Shown here: positions 1-7,774 of the stretch, one piece after another
How the letters are laid out: the number at the start of each line of letters is the position of its first letter
How positions within the stretch are numbered: position 1 is the first letter of the stretch
Assembly: GCF_019249655.2 (NCBI RefSeq)
Contig: NZ_CP137557.1
Span: 2,513,001 to 2,577,000 of the forward strand
Length of the DNA stretch: 64,000 nt
Direction of reading: 5' to 3'
Source: Segatella copri
GTDB lineage: Bacteria; Bacteroidota; Bacteroidia; Bacteroidales; Bacteroidaceae
Notes under the pieces: model-generated
Databases searched by the model: none
Told to the model about the DNA's origin: nothing
The model's input: only the letters and a program-made list of their open reading frames with translations
Made by a program: the position numbers and the translations under genes

Positions 1-2
1 CT

Positions 3-944
3 ATCATCGGATTGCTGCTGGTTCAGACGGTAACATCCGGCGACTGGCTCGCTCCTACCGTGGGCATGTTTGGTTTCGCCCTGGCTCTCGCCCTTCCATT
101 TACCCTCTTCGCCCTCTTCCCATCCTGGTTGAAGTCGGCTCCAAAGTCAGGTTCATGGATGGAGACCATCAAGATAGTGCTTGGTTTCATTGAGCTCGCC
201 TTCTCTTTGAAGTTCCTGAGCGTTGCCGACCTGGCTTACGGCTGGCACATCATGGACCGCGAGGTGTTCCTCTCACTCTGGATTGTCATCTTCGGTCTCT
301 TGGGTCTCTATCTCATCGGTAAGCTCAAGTTCCAGGTAGACGCCATCGGTGGTGACATCAACAAGCCAATGCCAGTGGCTTGCATCATGCTGGGTCTCTG
401 CTCTCTGGCATTCTCTGTATATATGATTCCAGGTCTCTGGGGTGCACCATGCAAGGCTGTCAGCGCTTTCGCTCCACCAATCAACACCCAGGATTTCAAC
501 CTCAACAACAAGACCGTGGAATCTGAGTACAAGGACTACGAGACGGGTATGGCCGCAGCCAAGGCAGCAGGCAAGCCTGTGCTCATCGACTTCACCGGTT
601 TCGGTTGCGTGAACTGCCGCAAGATGGAGGCTTCCGTATGGACAGACCCATCTGTGGCTGACAAACTGACAAAGGACTACGTGCTCATTTCACTCTATGT
701 AGACGACAAGACTCCATTGCCACAGCCAATGGAAGTAGAGTTTAACGGCGAGAAGCGCACCCTTCGCACCATCGGTGACAAGTGGAGCTACTTGCAGGCA
801 AGCAAGTTTGGCGCCAATGCCCAGCCTTTCTACGTAGCTGTAGACAACGAGGGAAACCCTCTTACCGGTTCGTTCGGCTTCAAGGAAGACGTAAGTGCTT
901 ACCTCGATTTCCTGAACAAGGGTTTGGATCAGTATCGTAAATAA
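3..944 (+). CDS. Thiol:disulfide interchange protein DsbD-like, 5' end outside window
   Basis: The reading frame is open to the left window edge, so this is the C-terminal part of a longer protein. The first roughly 150 residues are hydrophobic membrane segments of the DsbD transmembrane domain. They are followed by a periplasmic thioredoxin-like domain with the motif GFGCVNCRK, in which CVNC is the redox-active pair. Family knowledge: DsbD passes electrons from cytoplasmic thioredoxin across the inner membrane to periplasmic thiol proteins. The gene ends in QYRK and is followed by a hairpin. The TTG at position 12 is not a credible start, because the frame continues upstream with no stop. 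Confident in the family; which periplasmic partners it serves cannot be seen. Confidence 0.82.
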   Translation: MIGLLLVQTVTSGDWLAPTVGMFGFALALALPFTLFALFPSWLKSAPKSGSWMETIKIVLGFIELAFSLKFLSVADLAYGWHIMDREVFLSLWIVIFGLLGLYLIGKLKFQVDAIGGDINKPMPVACIMLGLCSLAFSVYMIPGLWGAPCKAVSAFAPPINTQDFNLNNKTVESEYKDYETGMAAAKAAGKPVLIDFTGFGCVNCRKMEASVWTDPSVADKLTKDYVLISLYVDDKTPLPQPMEVEFNGEKRTLRTIGDKWSYLQASKFGANAQPFYVAVDNEGNPLTGSFGFKEDVSAYLDFLNKGLDQYRK

Positions 945-963
945 TATTAAAACAAACATATCG

Positions 964-1010
964 GAAGCGAGGATGGCATATTATTTGCTACCTCGCTTTC
1001 GTCATTTTTA
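964..1010 (+). terminator. Probable terminator after the DsbD-like gene
   Basis: AAGCGAGG pairs with CCTCGCTT across an 18-base loop, followed by a T-rich stretch (TTTCGTCATTTTTA). It sits 20 bases after the DsbD-like stop codon. Confidence 0.55.
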
Positions 1011-1072
1011 TCAGAAATTGACATGCATTGAAAATATCAACTGCAGTAAAAATATCAACAAATAATATAAGT

Positions 1073-2371
1073 ATGAACACAAAAGAAGTTCCAGTCCTGC
1101 TTTTGACAGGCTATCTGGGCAGCGGCAAGACAACCCTGCTCAACAAGATTTTGGCAAATAAGAAAGGTATCAAGTTCGCTGTCATCGTAAATGATATCGG
1201 CGAGGTGAACATTGATGCGGCACTGATAGAGAAAGGTGGCGTGGTAGGTCAGAAAGACGATTCGCTCGTTTCCCTGCAGAATGGTTGCATCTGCTGCACT
1301 TTGAAGATGGACCTCGTGGAGCAGTTGAAGGAAATCGTAGACATGAAGCGCTTCGACTATATCGTGATTGAGGCAAGCGGTATCTGCGAACCAGCTCCAA
1401 TCGCGCAGACCATCTGCTCCATCCCATCTCTCGGTCCTCAATACATCAAGAACGGCATCCTGCGCCTCGACAGCATCGTTACCGTGGTAGATGCCCTCCG
1501 CATGAAGGACGAATTTGCCAACGGTTCCGACCTGATGAAGCAGGATATCGACGAGGAAGATCTGGCTTCACTCGTTATCCAGCAGATGGAGTTCTGCAAC
1601 ATCATCCTGCTGAACAAGGCGGCAGAAGTAGAGCCTAAGGAGTTGGAGCATCTGAAGCAGATTATCCGCGCCATCCAGCCTAAGGCAGAAATCTTTGAGT
1701 GCAACTACGGAGATGTAGACCTCGACCTCATCGTCAATACCCATAAGTTTGATTGGCAGACCGTAGCTACCTCTGCCGGCTGGATTCAGGAGATTGAGGC
1801 CGAAAGAAACGGTGAAAACGAAGAAGAAGAGGATGAGCACGAGCATCATCATCACGATGAAGACGAGCACGAGCATCATCACGACCATGAGCATGAGGAT
1901 CACGAGCATCATCATGACCATGACCATCATGATGAGCATGGACATCATCATCACCACCACCATCACGACCACGACCACGAAGGCGGCGAGGTGGAGGAAT
2001 ACGGCATCGGAACATTCGTATATTATCGCCGTAAGCCATTCGACCTGTCACTCTTCGATGAGTTCGTAGCAAGAAAGTGGCCTCGCGACGTGGTTCGCGC
2101 CAAGGGTATCTGCTATTTCGCAGACGAACGCGACATGTGCTACGTATTTGAGCAGGCAGGACAGCAGAAGACCGTGAAGCAGGCAGGACAGTGGCTTGCC
2201 ACCATGCCAGCCGACCAGCTTGCCGAACTCCGCAAGAACAATCCTCAGCTTGAAAAGGAATGGGATGAGGAGTATGGCGACCGCATGATCAAACTCGTCT
2301 TCATCGGTCAGCACATCAAGGAACAGAAGGATGCCATCATTGCAGAACTCGACAAATGTCTGGCACTCTAA
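1073..2371 (+). CDS. CobW/COG0523-family metal GTPase with long His-rich insert
   Basis: G3E-family P-loop GTPase of 432 aa from the ATG at 1073. The frame is open to a TTG at 1028, but the conserved N-terminus (MNTKEVPVLLLTGYLGSGKTT) begins at 1073. Walker A is GYLGSGKTT at residues 13-21. The family metal-binding motif GCICC lies near residues 70-74. Between about residues 253 and 304 there is an insert made almost only of His, Asp and Glu, including runs of eight and four His. The CobW C-terminal domain (YYRRKPFDLSLFDEF) follows. Family knowledge: these proteins load or buffer metal ions (Zn, Co, Ni) using GTP. The insert suggests strong zinc or nickel binding. No metal-responsive operator was recognised upstream, so the metal is uncertain. 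Confidence 0.88.
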   Translation: MNTKEVPVLLLTGYLGSGKTTLLNKILANKKGIKFAVIVNDIGEVNIDAALIEKGGVVGQKDDSLVSLQNGCICCTLKMDLVEQLKEIVDMKRFDYIVIEASGICEPAPIAQTICSIPSLGPQYIKNGILRLDSIVTVVDALRMKDEFANGSDLMKQDIDEEDLASLVIQQMEFCNIILLNKAAEVEPKELEHLKQIIRAIQPKAEIFECNYGDVDLDLIVNTHKFDWQTVATSAGWIQEIEAERNGENEEEEDEHEHHHHDEDEHEHHHDHEHEDHEHHHDHDHHDEHGHHHHHHHHDHDHEGGEVEEYGIGTFVYYRRKPFDLSLFDEFVARKWPRDVVRAKGICYFADERDMCYVFEQAGQQKTVKQAGQWLATMPADQLAELRKNNPQLEKEWDEEYGDRMIKLVFIGQHIKEQKDAIIAELDKCLAL

Positions 2372-2421
2372 TGTACTTGAAGGGAAAATATGACCTTGAA
2401 GAAAGATGAATGAAAATGCAG

Positions 2422-2449
2422 AAAAAAGTCTATAAAACGAGACTTTTTC
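2422..2449 (+). terminator. Terminator after the CobW-family gene
   Basis: AAAAAGTCT pairs with AGACTTTTT across an 8-base loop, about 50 bases after the stop codon. The right arm ends in five T residues. Confidence 0.65.
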
Positions 2450-2464
2450 TTGACTTAAGATAGA

Positions 2465-2509
2465 AAACGGAGGAAAAATTGCAGTATTTTTGCAGTTTTT
2501 TCTCCGTTT
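2465..2509. other. Long hairpin enclosing a -7-like box
   Basis: AAACGGAG at 2465-2472 pairs with CTCCGTTT at 2502-2509. The pairing continues inward through an A-run/T-run and TTGCA/TGCAG, about 18 pairs with few defects. The loop contains TATTTTTG (2485-2492), which matches the Bacteroidota -7 element. No good -33 partner was seen, so the box may be fortuitous. Confidence 0.5.
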
Positions 2510-2534
2510 ATACTTTTAATTCGTTTTTTTTTGT

Positions 2535-2542
2535 TAAATTTG
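2535..2542 (+). promoter_or_regulatory. Putative -7 element for the acetyltransferase-ligase pair
   Basis: TAAATTTG fits TAnnTTTG and lies 24 bases before the ATG at 2567. A clear -33 TTTG is not visible in the T-rich upstream sequence. Confidence 0.45.
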
Positions 2543-2566
2543 CACCCGATTAATAATAATTAGCGA

Positions 2567-3103
2567 ATGTATAAAGAAATGAAGACCGATTTTCGACCTG
2601 CATATATCAAGGACTTTGAGGCTTGCTGGAATATCATCGACCAAGCTCGTCGCTCCATGATTGCCTCTGGCCGCCACCAATGGACCAGCGACTATCCTGC
2701 CGAACACGACATAAAAGAAGATATCAACAATGGCAATGCCTACGTACTCACTGTGGATGGCGAAATAGCCGTCTATGGAGCAGTCATTCTCAATGGAGAA
2801 CCTCAGTACGATTTCATCGACGGCAAATGGCTTACCACTGGCGACTACTATGTAATTCATCGCTTCGCCACTCTCCCTAAATACCAACGAGAAGGATTCG
2901 CACGTATATTTATTAATAAGGTGAACAGTCTCTGCGAAGTAGAAAAGGTGCCAAGCATCAAGGTGGATACCAATTTCGACAACCTGCCGATGATTGGCCT
3001 GCTTTCAAGCATGGGATTCAGCATCTGCGGCAGAATCAACTATGGCAACCGCGGCATGCGCTTCGCTTTTGAGAAGCTTACCATACAACCGCAAATTTAT
3101 TAA
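2567..3103 (+). CDS. GNAT-family N-acetyltransferase
   Basis: Protein of 178 aa with the GNAT layout. An N-terminal segment reads RPAYIKDFEACWNIIDQAR. A central strand carries IAVYGAVIL. The acetyl-CoA binding region is HRFATLPKYQREGFARIF, which matches the family's R/Q-x-x-G-x-A pattern with REGFA. A C-terminal beta strand region ends in GMRFAFEKL. The ATG at 2567 was taken; an in-frame ATG at 2579 is nearly as likely. The gene ends 6 bases before the DNA ligase start, so the two are probably co-transcribed. Substrate unknown. A link to the ligase beyond co-transcription cannot be argued from sequence. Confidence 0.78.
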   Translation: MYKEMKTDFRPAYIKDFEACWNIIDQARRSMIASGRHQWTSDYPAEHDIKEDINNGNAYVLTVDGEIAVYGAVILNGEPQYDFIDGKWLTTGDYYVIHRFATLPKYQREGFARIFINKVNSLCEVEKVPSIKVDTNFDNLPMIGLLSSMGFSICGRINYGNRGMRFAFEKLTIQPQIY

Positions 3104-3109
3104 GACTCA

Positions 3110-5077
3110 ATGGAAGATAAAATGATATTGATGAGAAGCTTGGTTGAACAACTCAACCAGGCTTCTGACGTTTATTATAACGGCAAAGGGGAACTGATGA
3201 CCGACTATGAGTGGGACGCCAAGTTCGACCAACTCAAGAAACTGGAGGAGGAAACCGGCGAAGTGCTGCCCGACTCTCCTACCAACAAGGTTTCAGAAGA
3301 CACCATCGTGGGCAAGAAGGAAGAACACGAATTTGCCGCCCTATCACTTGCCAAGACCAAACTGGTGAGCGACCTGGTGAAATGGGCAGAAGACCGCCCT
3401 ATCTGGATTTCCTGGAAACTGGATGGTCTTACCCTTGTAGTAACCTACGACAACGGAAAGCTTTCGAAGATAGTAACCCGTGGCAACGGACATATCGGAA
3501 CCAACATCACTCATCTGGCGTCTGCCATCAGCGGTATACCTAAAACCATCAAGGAGAAAGGCCATCTCGTGATTCGTGGCGAAGCCGTTATCTCGTATAC
3601 CGACTTCGAACAGTTTATCATCGAGAGCGAAGGCGATTATGCCAACCCGAGAAACCTTGCTTCCGGTTCGCTTTCACTGAAGGACGCCGAGGAAGTAAAG
3701 CAGCGCCATATCCAATGGATTCCCTTCACCCTGGTTTACACCGAAAAGGAAATCAATTCGTGGGGAGAACGCATGCAGATGCTGCAGGATTTAGGCTTCA
3801 AACCAGTGGAAAGAACCCGAATCGAACATCCTGACGAAAGAAGCATCCAGGCAGAAATCGACCGCTTCACCCAAAAGGTGACCGACAAGACCAACCCTTA
3901 TCCTGTGGATGGACTCGTTATCTGCTACGATGATACAGCTTACGCAGCAACCGGTTCCGTAACCGGGCACCATGCCACAAGAGCTGGATACGCCTTCAAA
4001 TGGCAGGATGAACATGCAGATACAGAACTGGACCACATAGAATGGTCGTGCGCAGCCAACACCATCACTCCGGTGGCAGTATTCAAACCGGTAGAACTGG
4101 AAGGAACCACCGTTAAGCGTGCCTCACTCTGCAACGTAAGCGAATGCGAACGACTGGGCATCGGCGGCAAGGGAAGCAAACTGCAGGTTATCAAGGCAAA
4201 CAAGATTATCCCGAAGGTTATCAATGTAACGGAACCGATGGGCATCTTCGAGATTCCAACCAAATGCCCTGTCTGCCATGCCGAGGCTACCGTCAAGGAA
4301 AGCGAGAGCGGAACAAAGACCCTGCATTGCAGCAATCCTCACTGTGCAGCCAAGCAGATTAAGAAGTTTGCCAGATTCGTGAGCAAGGAAGGTCTCAATA
4401 TAGAAGGAATCTCAGAACAGACCATCTGGAAGCTGGTAAACGAAGGACTGATCAGCGAATACGCTGACTTCTATCACCTCAACGACTATGCCTACGAGAT
4501 AGCAGCCTGGGATGGTTTTGGAAAGAAGAGCGTTACCAACATGCTGGAAAGCGTAAGAAAGAGTCGCCAGACAGATGGCCGCCATCTGCTCTATGCCCTC
4601 AACATTCCTCTCTGCGGAGGCGATGTGGCAAAGAAACTCATCGAGCGTTATCCGGTAAAAGAACTGATAGAGACCGCCCGCCTCTGCATGTTTGACGATG
4701 AGTTTGCCAGCATCGACGGCATCGGACCAGAAAAGAGCGCCAAGTTCATTGGCTGGTTCAAGGACGACACCAACTTCTCCCATGTACAGAAATTGATGAA
4801 AGAGCTGGAAATCGTAGAACAGGAAGCGGTAGAGAAAGGAAGCGCCTGCGACGGTCTGACCTTCGTTATAACCGGCGATGTACATCATTATAAGAACCGC
4901 AACGAGCTGAAGGCTTACATAGAGAGCCAAGGCGGCAAGGTGACGGGAAGCGTGAGCAAGAGTACTAATTTCCTGATTAACAACGATGCTGCCTCTCAAA
5001 GTTCCAAGAACAAGAAAGCGCATGAGCTCAACATCCCTATCATTACAGAAGATGAGTTCGTCGAGAAATTCGGATAA
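3110..5077 (+). CDS. Divergent NAD-dependent DNA ligase (LigA-type) with altered motif IV
   Basis: Protein of 655 aa with the full LigA order. It has an NAD-binding Ia domain (TDYEWD), then the adenylation domain with KLDG (Lys103 is the likely adenylated lysine) and TRGNGHIGTNITH. Next come RGEA and NPRNLASGSLSL, the OB fold, and a four-Cys zinc finger near residues 385-411. Helix-hairpin-helix repeats and a C-terminal BRCT domain (about 577-655) follow. Motif IV, usually DGVVIK, reads DGLVIC: the lysine equivalent to E. coli Lys290 is Cys272. The usual HxxPMLSL motif is HEFAALSL. The motif V lysine is kept (AFKW, Lys297). This looks like a second, divergent ligase rather than the housekeeping one, though only a genome-wide view can show that. 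It follows the acetyltransferase by 6 bases. Confidence 0.82.
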   Translation: MEDKMILMRSLVEQLNQASDVYYNGKGELMTDYEWDAKFDQLKKLEEETGEVLPDSPTNKVSEDTIVGKKEEHEFAALSLAKTKLVSDLVKWAEDRPIWISWKLDGLTLVVTYDNGKLSKIVTRGNGHIGTNITHLASAISGIPKTIKEKGHLVIRGEAVISYTDFEQFIIESEGDYANPRNLASGSLSLKDAEEVKQRHIQWIPFTLVYTEKEINSWGERMQMLQDLGFKPVERTRIEHPDERSIQAEIDRFTQKVTDKTNPYPVDGLVICYDDTAYAATGSVTGHHATRAGYAFKWQDEHADTELDHIEWSCAANTITPVAVFKPVELEGTTVKRASLCNVSECERLGIGGKGSKLQVIKANKIIPKVINVTEPMGIFEIPTKCPVCHAEATVKESESGTKTLHCSNPHCAAKQIKKFARFVSKEGLNIEGISEQTIWKLVNEGLISEYADFYHLNDYAYEIAAWDGFGKKSVTNMLESVRKSRQTDGRHLLYALNIPLCGGDVAKKLIERYPVKELIETARLCMFDDEFASIDGIGPEKSAKFIGWFKDDTNFSHVQKLMKELEIVEQEAVEKGSACDGLTFVITGDVHHYKNRNELKAYIESQGGKVTGSVSKSTNFLINNDAASQSSKNKKAHELNIPIITEDEFVEKFG

Positions 5078-5081
5078 AAAC

Positions 5082-5125
5082 AAGAAATCCCTTAGGCTTC
5101 ATATCAAGTCTAAGGGATTTCTTTT
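5082..5125. terminator. Bidirectional terminator between ligase and serpin
   Basis: AAGAAATCCCTTAG pairs perfectly with CTAAGGGATTTCTT. A/T runs on both outer sides suit termination of both converging genes. Confidence 0.85.
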
Positions 5126-5145
5126 AATATAGTTAATCCAGGAAA

Positions 5146-6435
5146 TTAGTGTGTTCCGCAATATTGGCCCATAAAGAGGATACCACCACTCTGTGTGTCC
5201 TGAATCATATAGACAAACGGATGGTCGGCATGAAACTCTACATTGCGTATCTCCATAGGAGCCATCGATGTGAGCATAACGGCAGCAGTTACGGCAGCCG
5301 CCTTGGTTCCACGCTCGCTTACTTCAATCTTAGCTTTCTGTAGCATCTTGCTTACAAAGAAAGGACCATTGGCAAAATGGGTGAAGTTTGCCTCGTTGGG
5401 ATTGAACATGGAAGGCGCGCCCAAGCCGCTGATGATATCATTAAGCGACAACTCCTGCTCGATGGTGAACTTTGGCAGCTTCAGGTTCACCATGCATTCC
5501 TCCATGTTGTTTCCCAGATTCGTAATCTTATCAGCATCCAATCCCTTCATCATGTCCTGGATGCTCTTGCCCTCATTAGGAAGAAGCACCATCATGCGAT
5601 AGGTACCGTTGCCGTAAGGAAGGTCGATGGCCTTGAAGGTATCATTCTCTGAATAGAAGAACTTCTTAACCTGATGCATCATCTGCACTTTCTGAATATC
5701 ACGGGTGTAACCACGGAAGTTGACCTCCTTTGTATTGCGTGCATCAAACTTCGACTGCCATGTACCATTGAAGAAGATGGCATTCATCAGATAAGAAACA
5801 GCCTGAGGATCCACCTGACTGATAATCTGCGGAATCATGCCATGGGTCTTCTCCTTGCACCAGCCATTGATGCGGTCGGTGGTTTTACCCGATGTGAAGT
5901 CAAGACTCTCAATGGCAGCCTGATAATTGTCGCCTACCTTCTTGCTGAATGCATTGTTCACAGAGAAGCTCTTGTTGACAGCGATGAAATTAGCTATCTC
6001 CACTTTAGTCTGCTTGTCAAGTCTACCTGCAGTTTGGATAATAGCCTTGTAGGTTTCATTTAACTCATCAACGTTAACACCTTCGCAGCCAATGGCTTTC
6101 AATATCTCCTGCTGAGTAGTTCCATCAGCACCGTTCGCCAACATACCCATCAGATAAGCCACACTCATCGGAGAAACCACCTGTGAAGAATGACCTGAGA
6201 GCTTGTCGAAAAGACGAAGGGCGAAAACATTATTCTTATGGATAATCTCTCGCTGGGAATCAGAAAGAACCAGATAACTGTTGTCCAAGTCCTCTTCATT
6301 CTTGCCCATATCGTTACTCTTGCTTGCATTAGAATCGCCATTTATCTTCTTGCTGCTGGCGCAGGAAGTCATTGCCATAGCTGCCGTCATCATGAGGGCA
6401 GCAGAAGCCATTTTGCTAAAATTACTCTTCTTCAT
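5146..6435 (-). CDS. Serpin-family protease inhibitor, predicted lipoprotein
   Basis: Complete serpin of about 429 aa behind a lipoprotein signal (AAMAMTSCASSKK; lipidation at Cys). Serpin landmarks include NAIFFNGTW, the hinge ERGTKAAAVTAA before the reactive loop, and the C-terminal DHPFVYMIQD...GGILFMGQY. The hinge has small residues at P15-P9, which in this family marks an inhibitory serpin. Counting 17 residues from the hinge Glu puts the scissile bond in MLTSMAP, near Ser/Met, so the target may be an elastase- or chymotrypsin-like protease (inference). The start was set at ATG 6435 (MKKSNFSKM); an ATG two codons earlier is possible. Surface-anchored serpins in gut Bacteroidota may defend against host or rival proteases. 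Confidence 0.9.
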   Translation of the reverse strand: MKKSNFSKMASAALMMTAAMAMTSCASSKKINGDSNASKSNDMGKNEEDLDNSYLVLSDSQREIIHKNNVFALRLFDKLSGHSSQVVSPMSVAYLMGMLANGADGTTQQEILKAIGCEGVNVDELNETYKAIIQTAGRLDKQTKVEIANFIAVNKSFSVNNAFSKKVGDNYQAAIESLDFTSGKTTDRINGWCKEKTHGMIPQIISQVDPQAVSYLMNAIFFNGTWQSKFDARNTKEVNFRGYTRDIQKVQMMHQVKKFFYSENDTFKAIDLPYGNGTYRMMVLLPNEGKSIQDMMKGLDADKITNLGNNMEECMVNLKLPKFTIEQELSLNDIISGLGAPSMFNPNEANFTHFANGPFFVSKMLQKAKIEVSERGTKAAAVTAAVMLTSMAPMEIRNVEFHADHPFVYMIQDTQSGGILFMGQYCGTH

Positions 6436-6509
6436 AATCATTCATATTTGTTGATAATCTGTCTATGAAATGCAAGTTTCGACGATTTCTTGCATCAGAC
6501 AGTTCTAAT

Positions 6510-6563
6510 TTAAGACTCATTAACAGCCTGCTTGCCTAAAGCCCCATCAACTGCCTGCTTGCC
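6510..6563 (-). repeat. 27-nt tandem duplication at the coding 3' end
   Basis: On the minus strand two 27-nt units, both starting GGCAAGCAGGC, lie end to end (6563-6537 and 6536-6510). They keep frame, give GKQAVDGAL then GKQAVNES, and the second carries the stop codon. Confidence 0.85.
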
Positions 6564-7604
6564 TGGCATCACACGCAGATGATATCTGTTGCCGTCAAAC
6601 TCCACACGCATCAGACTCTGCGAATTGGCTATCTTTGCCAAATCTAGAGCCACATGGCCCATCGTTCTGCGAAGATTCAGTTCTATGCATGAAACCAGTT
6701 CCAGCTGACCTTCCTTGGAGGCAATCATCATATCCACGCCAAAAGGTCCGCTATAGACATCCTTCAGTGCAGGCTCCATAACATCCATAATTCTTTGACG
6801 TGCAGCAGAAAGAGTCTCTTCACTCACGTATTGCTTCAAGATATCCAGCTTATCCTCTTCCGAGCAGAGCAGGTTGCCGGAATAAGCATTCTTGATGGTA
6901 TCAAACAACGAGAGTCCCAGATAGTTCACCTTGCCGTCACGCATTTCGAACTCCATGCCGAAGTCTTTCACCTTATTATAATAAGGCTCCACGGTAACGC
7001 CACCCTGTTGCGCAATGATGTTGCGGGTCCAGCGTTCAAAGGCAGGATATTCGCCAGCTGTTCTGAATTCATCGGCAGCCACATACTTCACGCCCCTGCC
7101 GCTGCTGCTCCAGGGAGCCTTGACCACAGCCTTGCCCTGCTGCAGCACCAACGCCTTCACCTTCTCATAGGAATCAGCATATACTACGCCCTGCTGCAGA
7201 TGCAGGGCAGCCCATTGCCTGCTACTTATCATGCGAACCTTATTTAATGTATTGTCGGTAGGCAACATGATGTCGGGCACGCCCATTCGCTCCAGCTCAT
7301 GTTTCAGACTCAAGTTCCATCCCCAGGGATGAATGCTGTCAAGAAACTCCGTCTTAAGCGCATGTTCCAACTGAACTTTGGTTATAAACTCAACTTTTTC
7401 TGCAAGATGCTCCCCCAAATGGCGCACCTTGTCGAGTGCATTGTCGATGTCATCAACAAGCACCCAATCACCCTGATCTGCCCACAAGGCAGGAATAAAC
7501 GCCAGGTCGCTTCGCAACTGTCTTCCTGCATGAGGTGCGGTGAACTGCTGCAAATTTGCGGCCAAGGCCAAATCGTGTTCCGGATTGAAGATATGTAGTT
7601 TCAT
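6510..7604 (-). CDS. Conserved Bacteroidota protein, ATP-grasp-like
   Basis: Protein of 364 aa beginning MKLHIFNPEHDLALAAN, a conserved start in a family widespread in Bacteroidota but without a known function to me. The region VVKAPWSSSGRGVKYV near the middle resembles the ATP-grasp nucleotide loop. SCIELNLRRTMGHVAL near the C-terminus resembles the ATP-grasp metal-binding strand (E-x-N). A carboxylate-amine ligase activity is plausible but not shown. The -7 promoter element ends about 4 bases before the ATG, so the message may be leaderless. The last 18 residues contain a 9-residue repeat (GKQAV...) caused by a 27-nt tandem duplication at the gene end. Confidence 0.75.
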   Translation of the reverse strand: MKLHIFNPEHDLALAANLQQFTAPHAGRQLRSDLAFIPALWADQGDWVLVDDIDNALDKVRHLGEHLAEKVEFITKVQLEHALKTEFLDSIHPWGWNLSLKHELERMGVPDIMLPTDNTLNKVRMISSRQWAALHLQQGVVYADSYEKVKALVLQQGKAVVKAPWSSSGRGVKYVAADEFRTAGEYPAFERWTRNIIAQQGGVTVEPYYNKVKDFGMEFEMRDGKVNYLGLSLFDTIKNAYSGNLLCSEEDKLDILKQYVSEETLSAARQRIMDVMEPALKDVYSGPFGVDMMIASKEGQLELVSCIELNLRRTMGHVALDLAKIANSQSLMRVEFDGNRYHLRVMPGKQAVDGALGKQAVNES

Positions 7605-7608
7605 GCTG

Positions 7609-7642
7609 CAAAGTTACAAAATAAAGAGGGAAAAATGGCAAA
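7609..7642 (-). promoter_or_regulatory. Promoter of the ATP-grasp-like gene, possibly leaderless
   Basis: On the minus strand TAACTTTG occupies 7616-7609 and TTTG occupies 7642-7639, with a 22-base spacer. The ATG at 7604 starts 5 bases after the -7 box, about where transcription would begin. Confidence 0.6.
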
Positions 7643-7708
7643 ATAAGGGCGGTTTTACGTAGAAAAGTGCTAAATAATGAAAAAAAAGTTAGTTTTTGCT
7701 ATCTAGAG

Positions 7709-7739
7709 TTTGCAAATTTAAAATATATTATTACCTTTG
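7709..7739 (+). promoter_or_regulatory. Consensus promoter of the AAA ATPase gene
   Basis: TTTG at 7709-7712, 19 bases, then TACCTTTG at 7732-7739. This fits the Bacteroidota -33/-7 consensus. The gene's ATG is 35 bases downstream. Confidence 0.8.
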
Positions 7740-7774
7740 CATCGTAAAAACAAAATTGAATCAATATTAAACGC

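Noticed and set aside
1568..1978. Minus-strand Met/Val-rich frame
   Set aside because: It is the complement of the His-rich stretch in the CobW-family gene.
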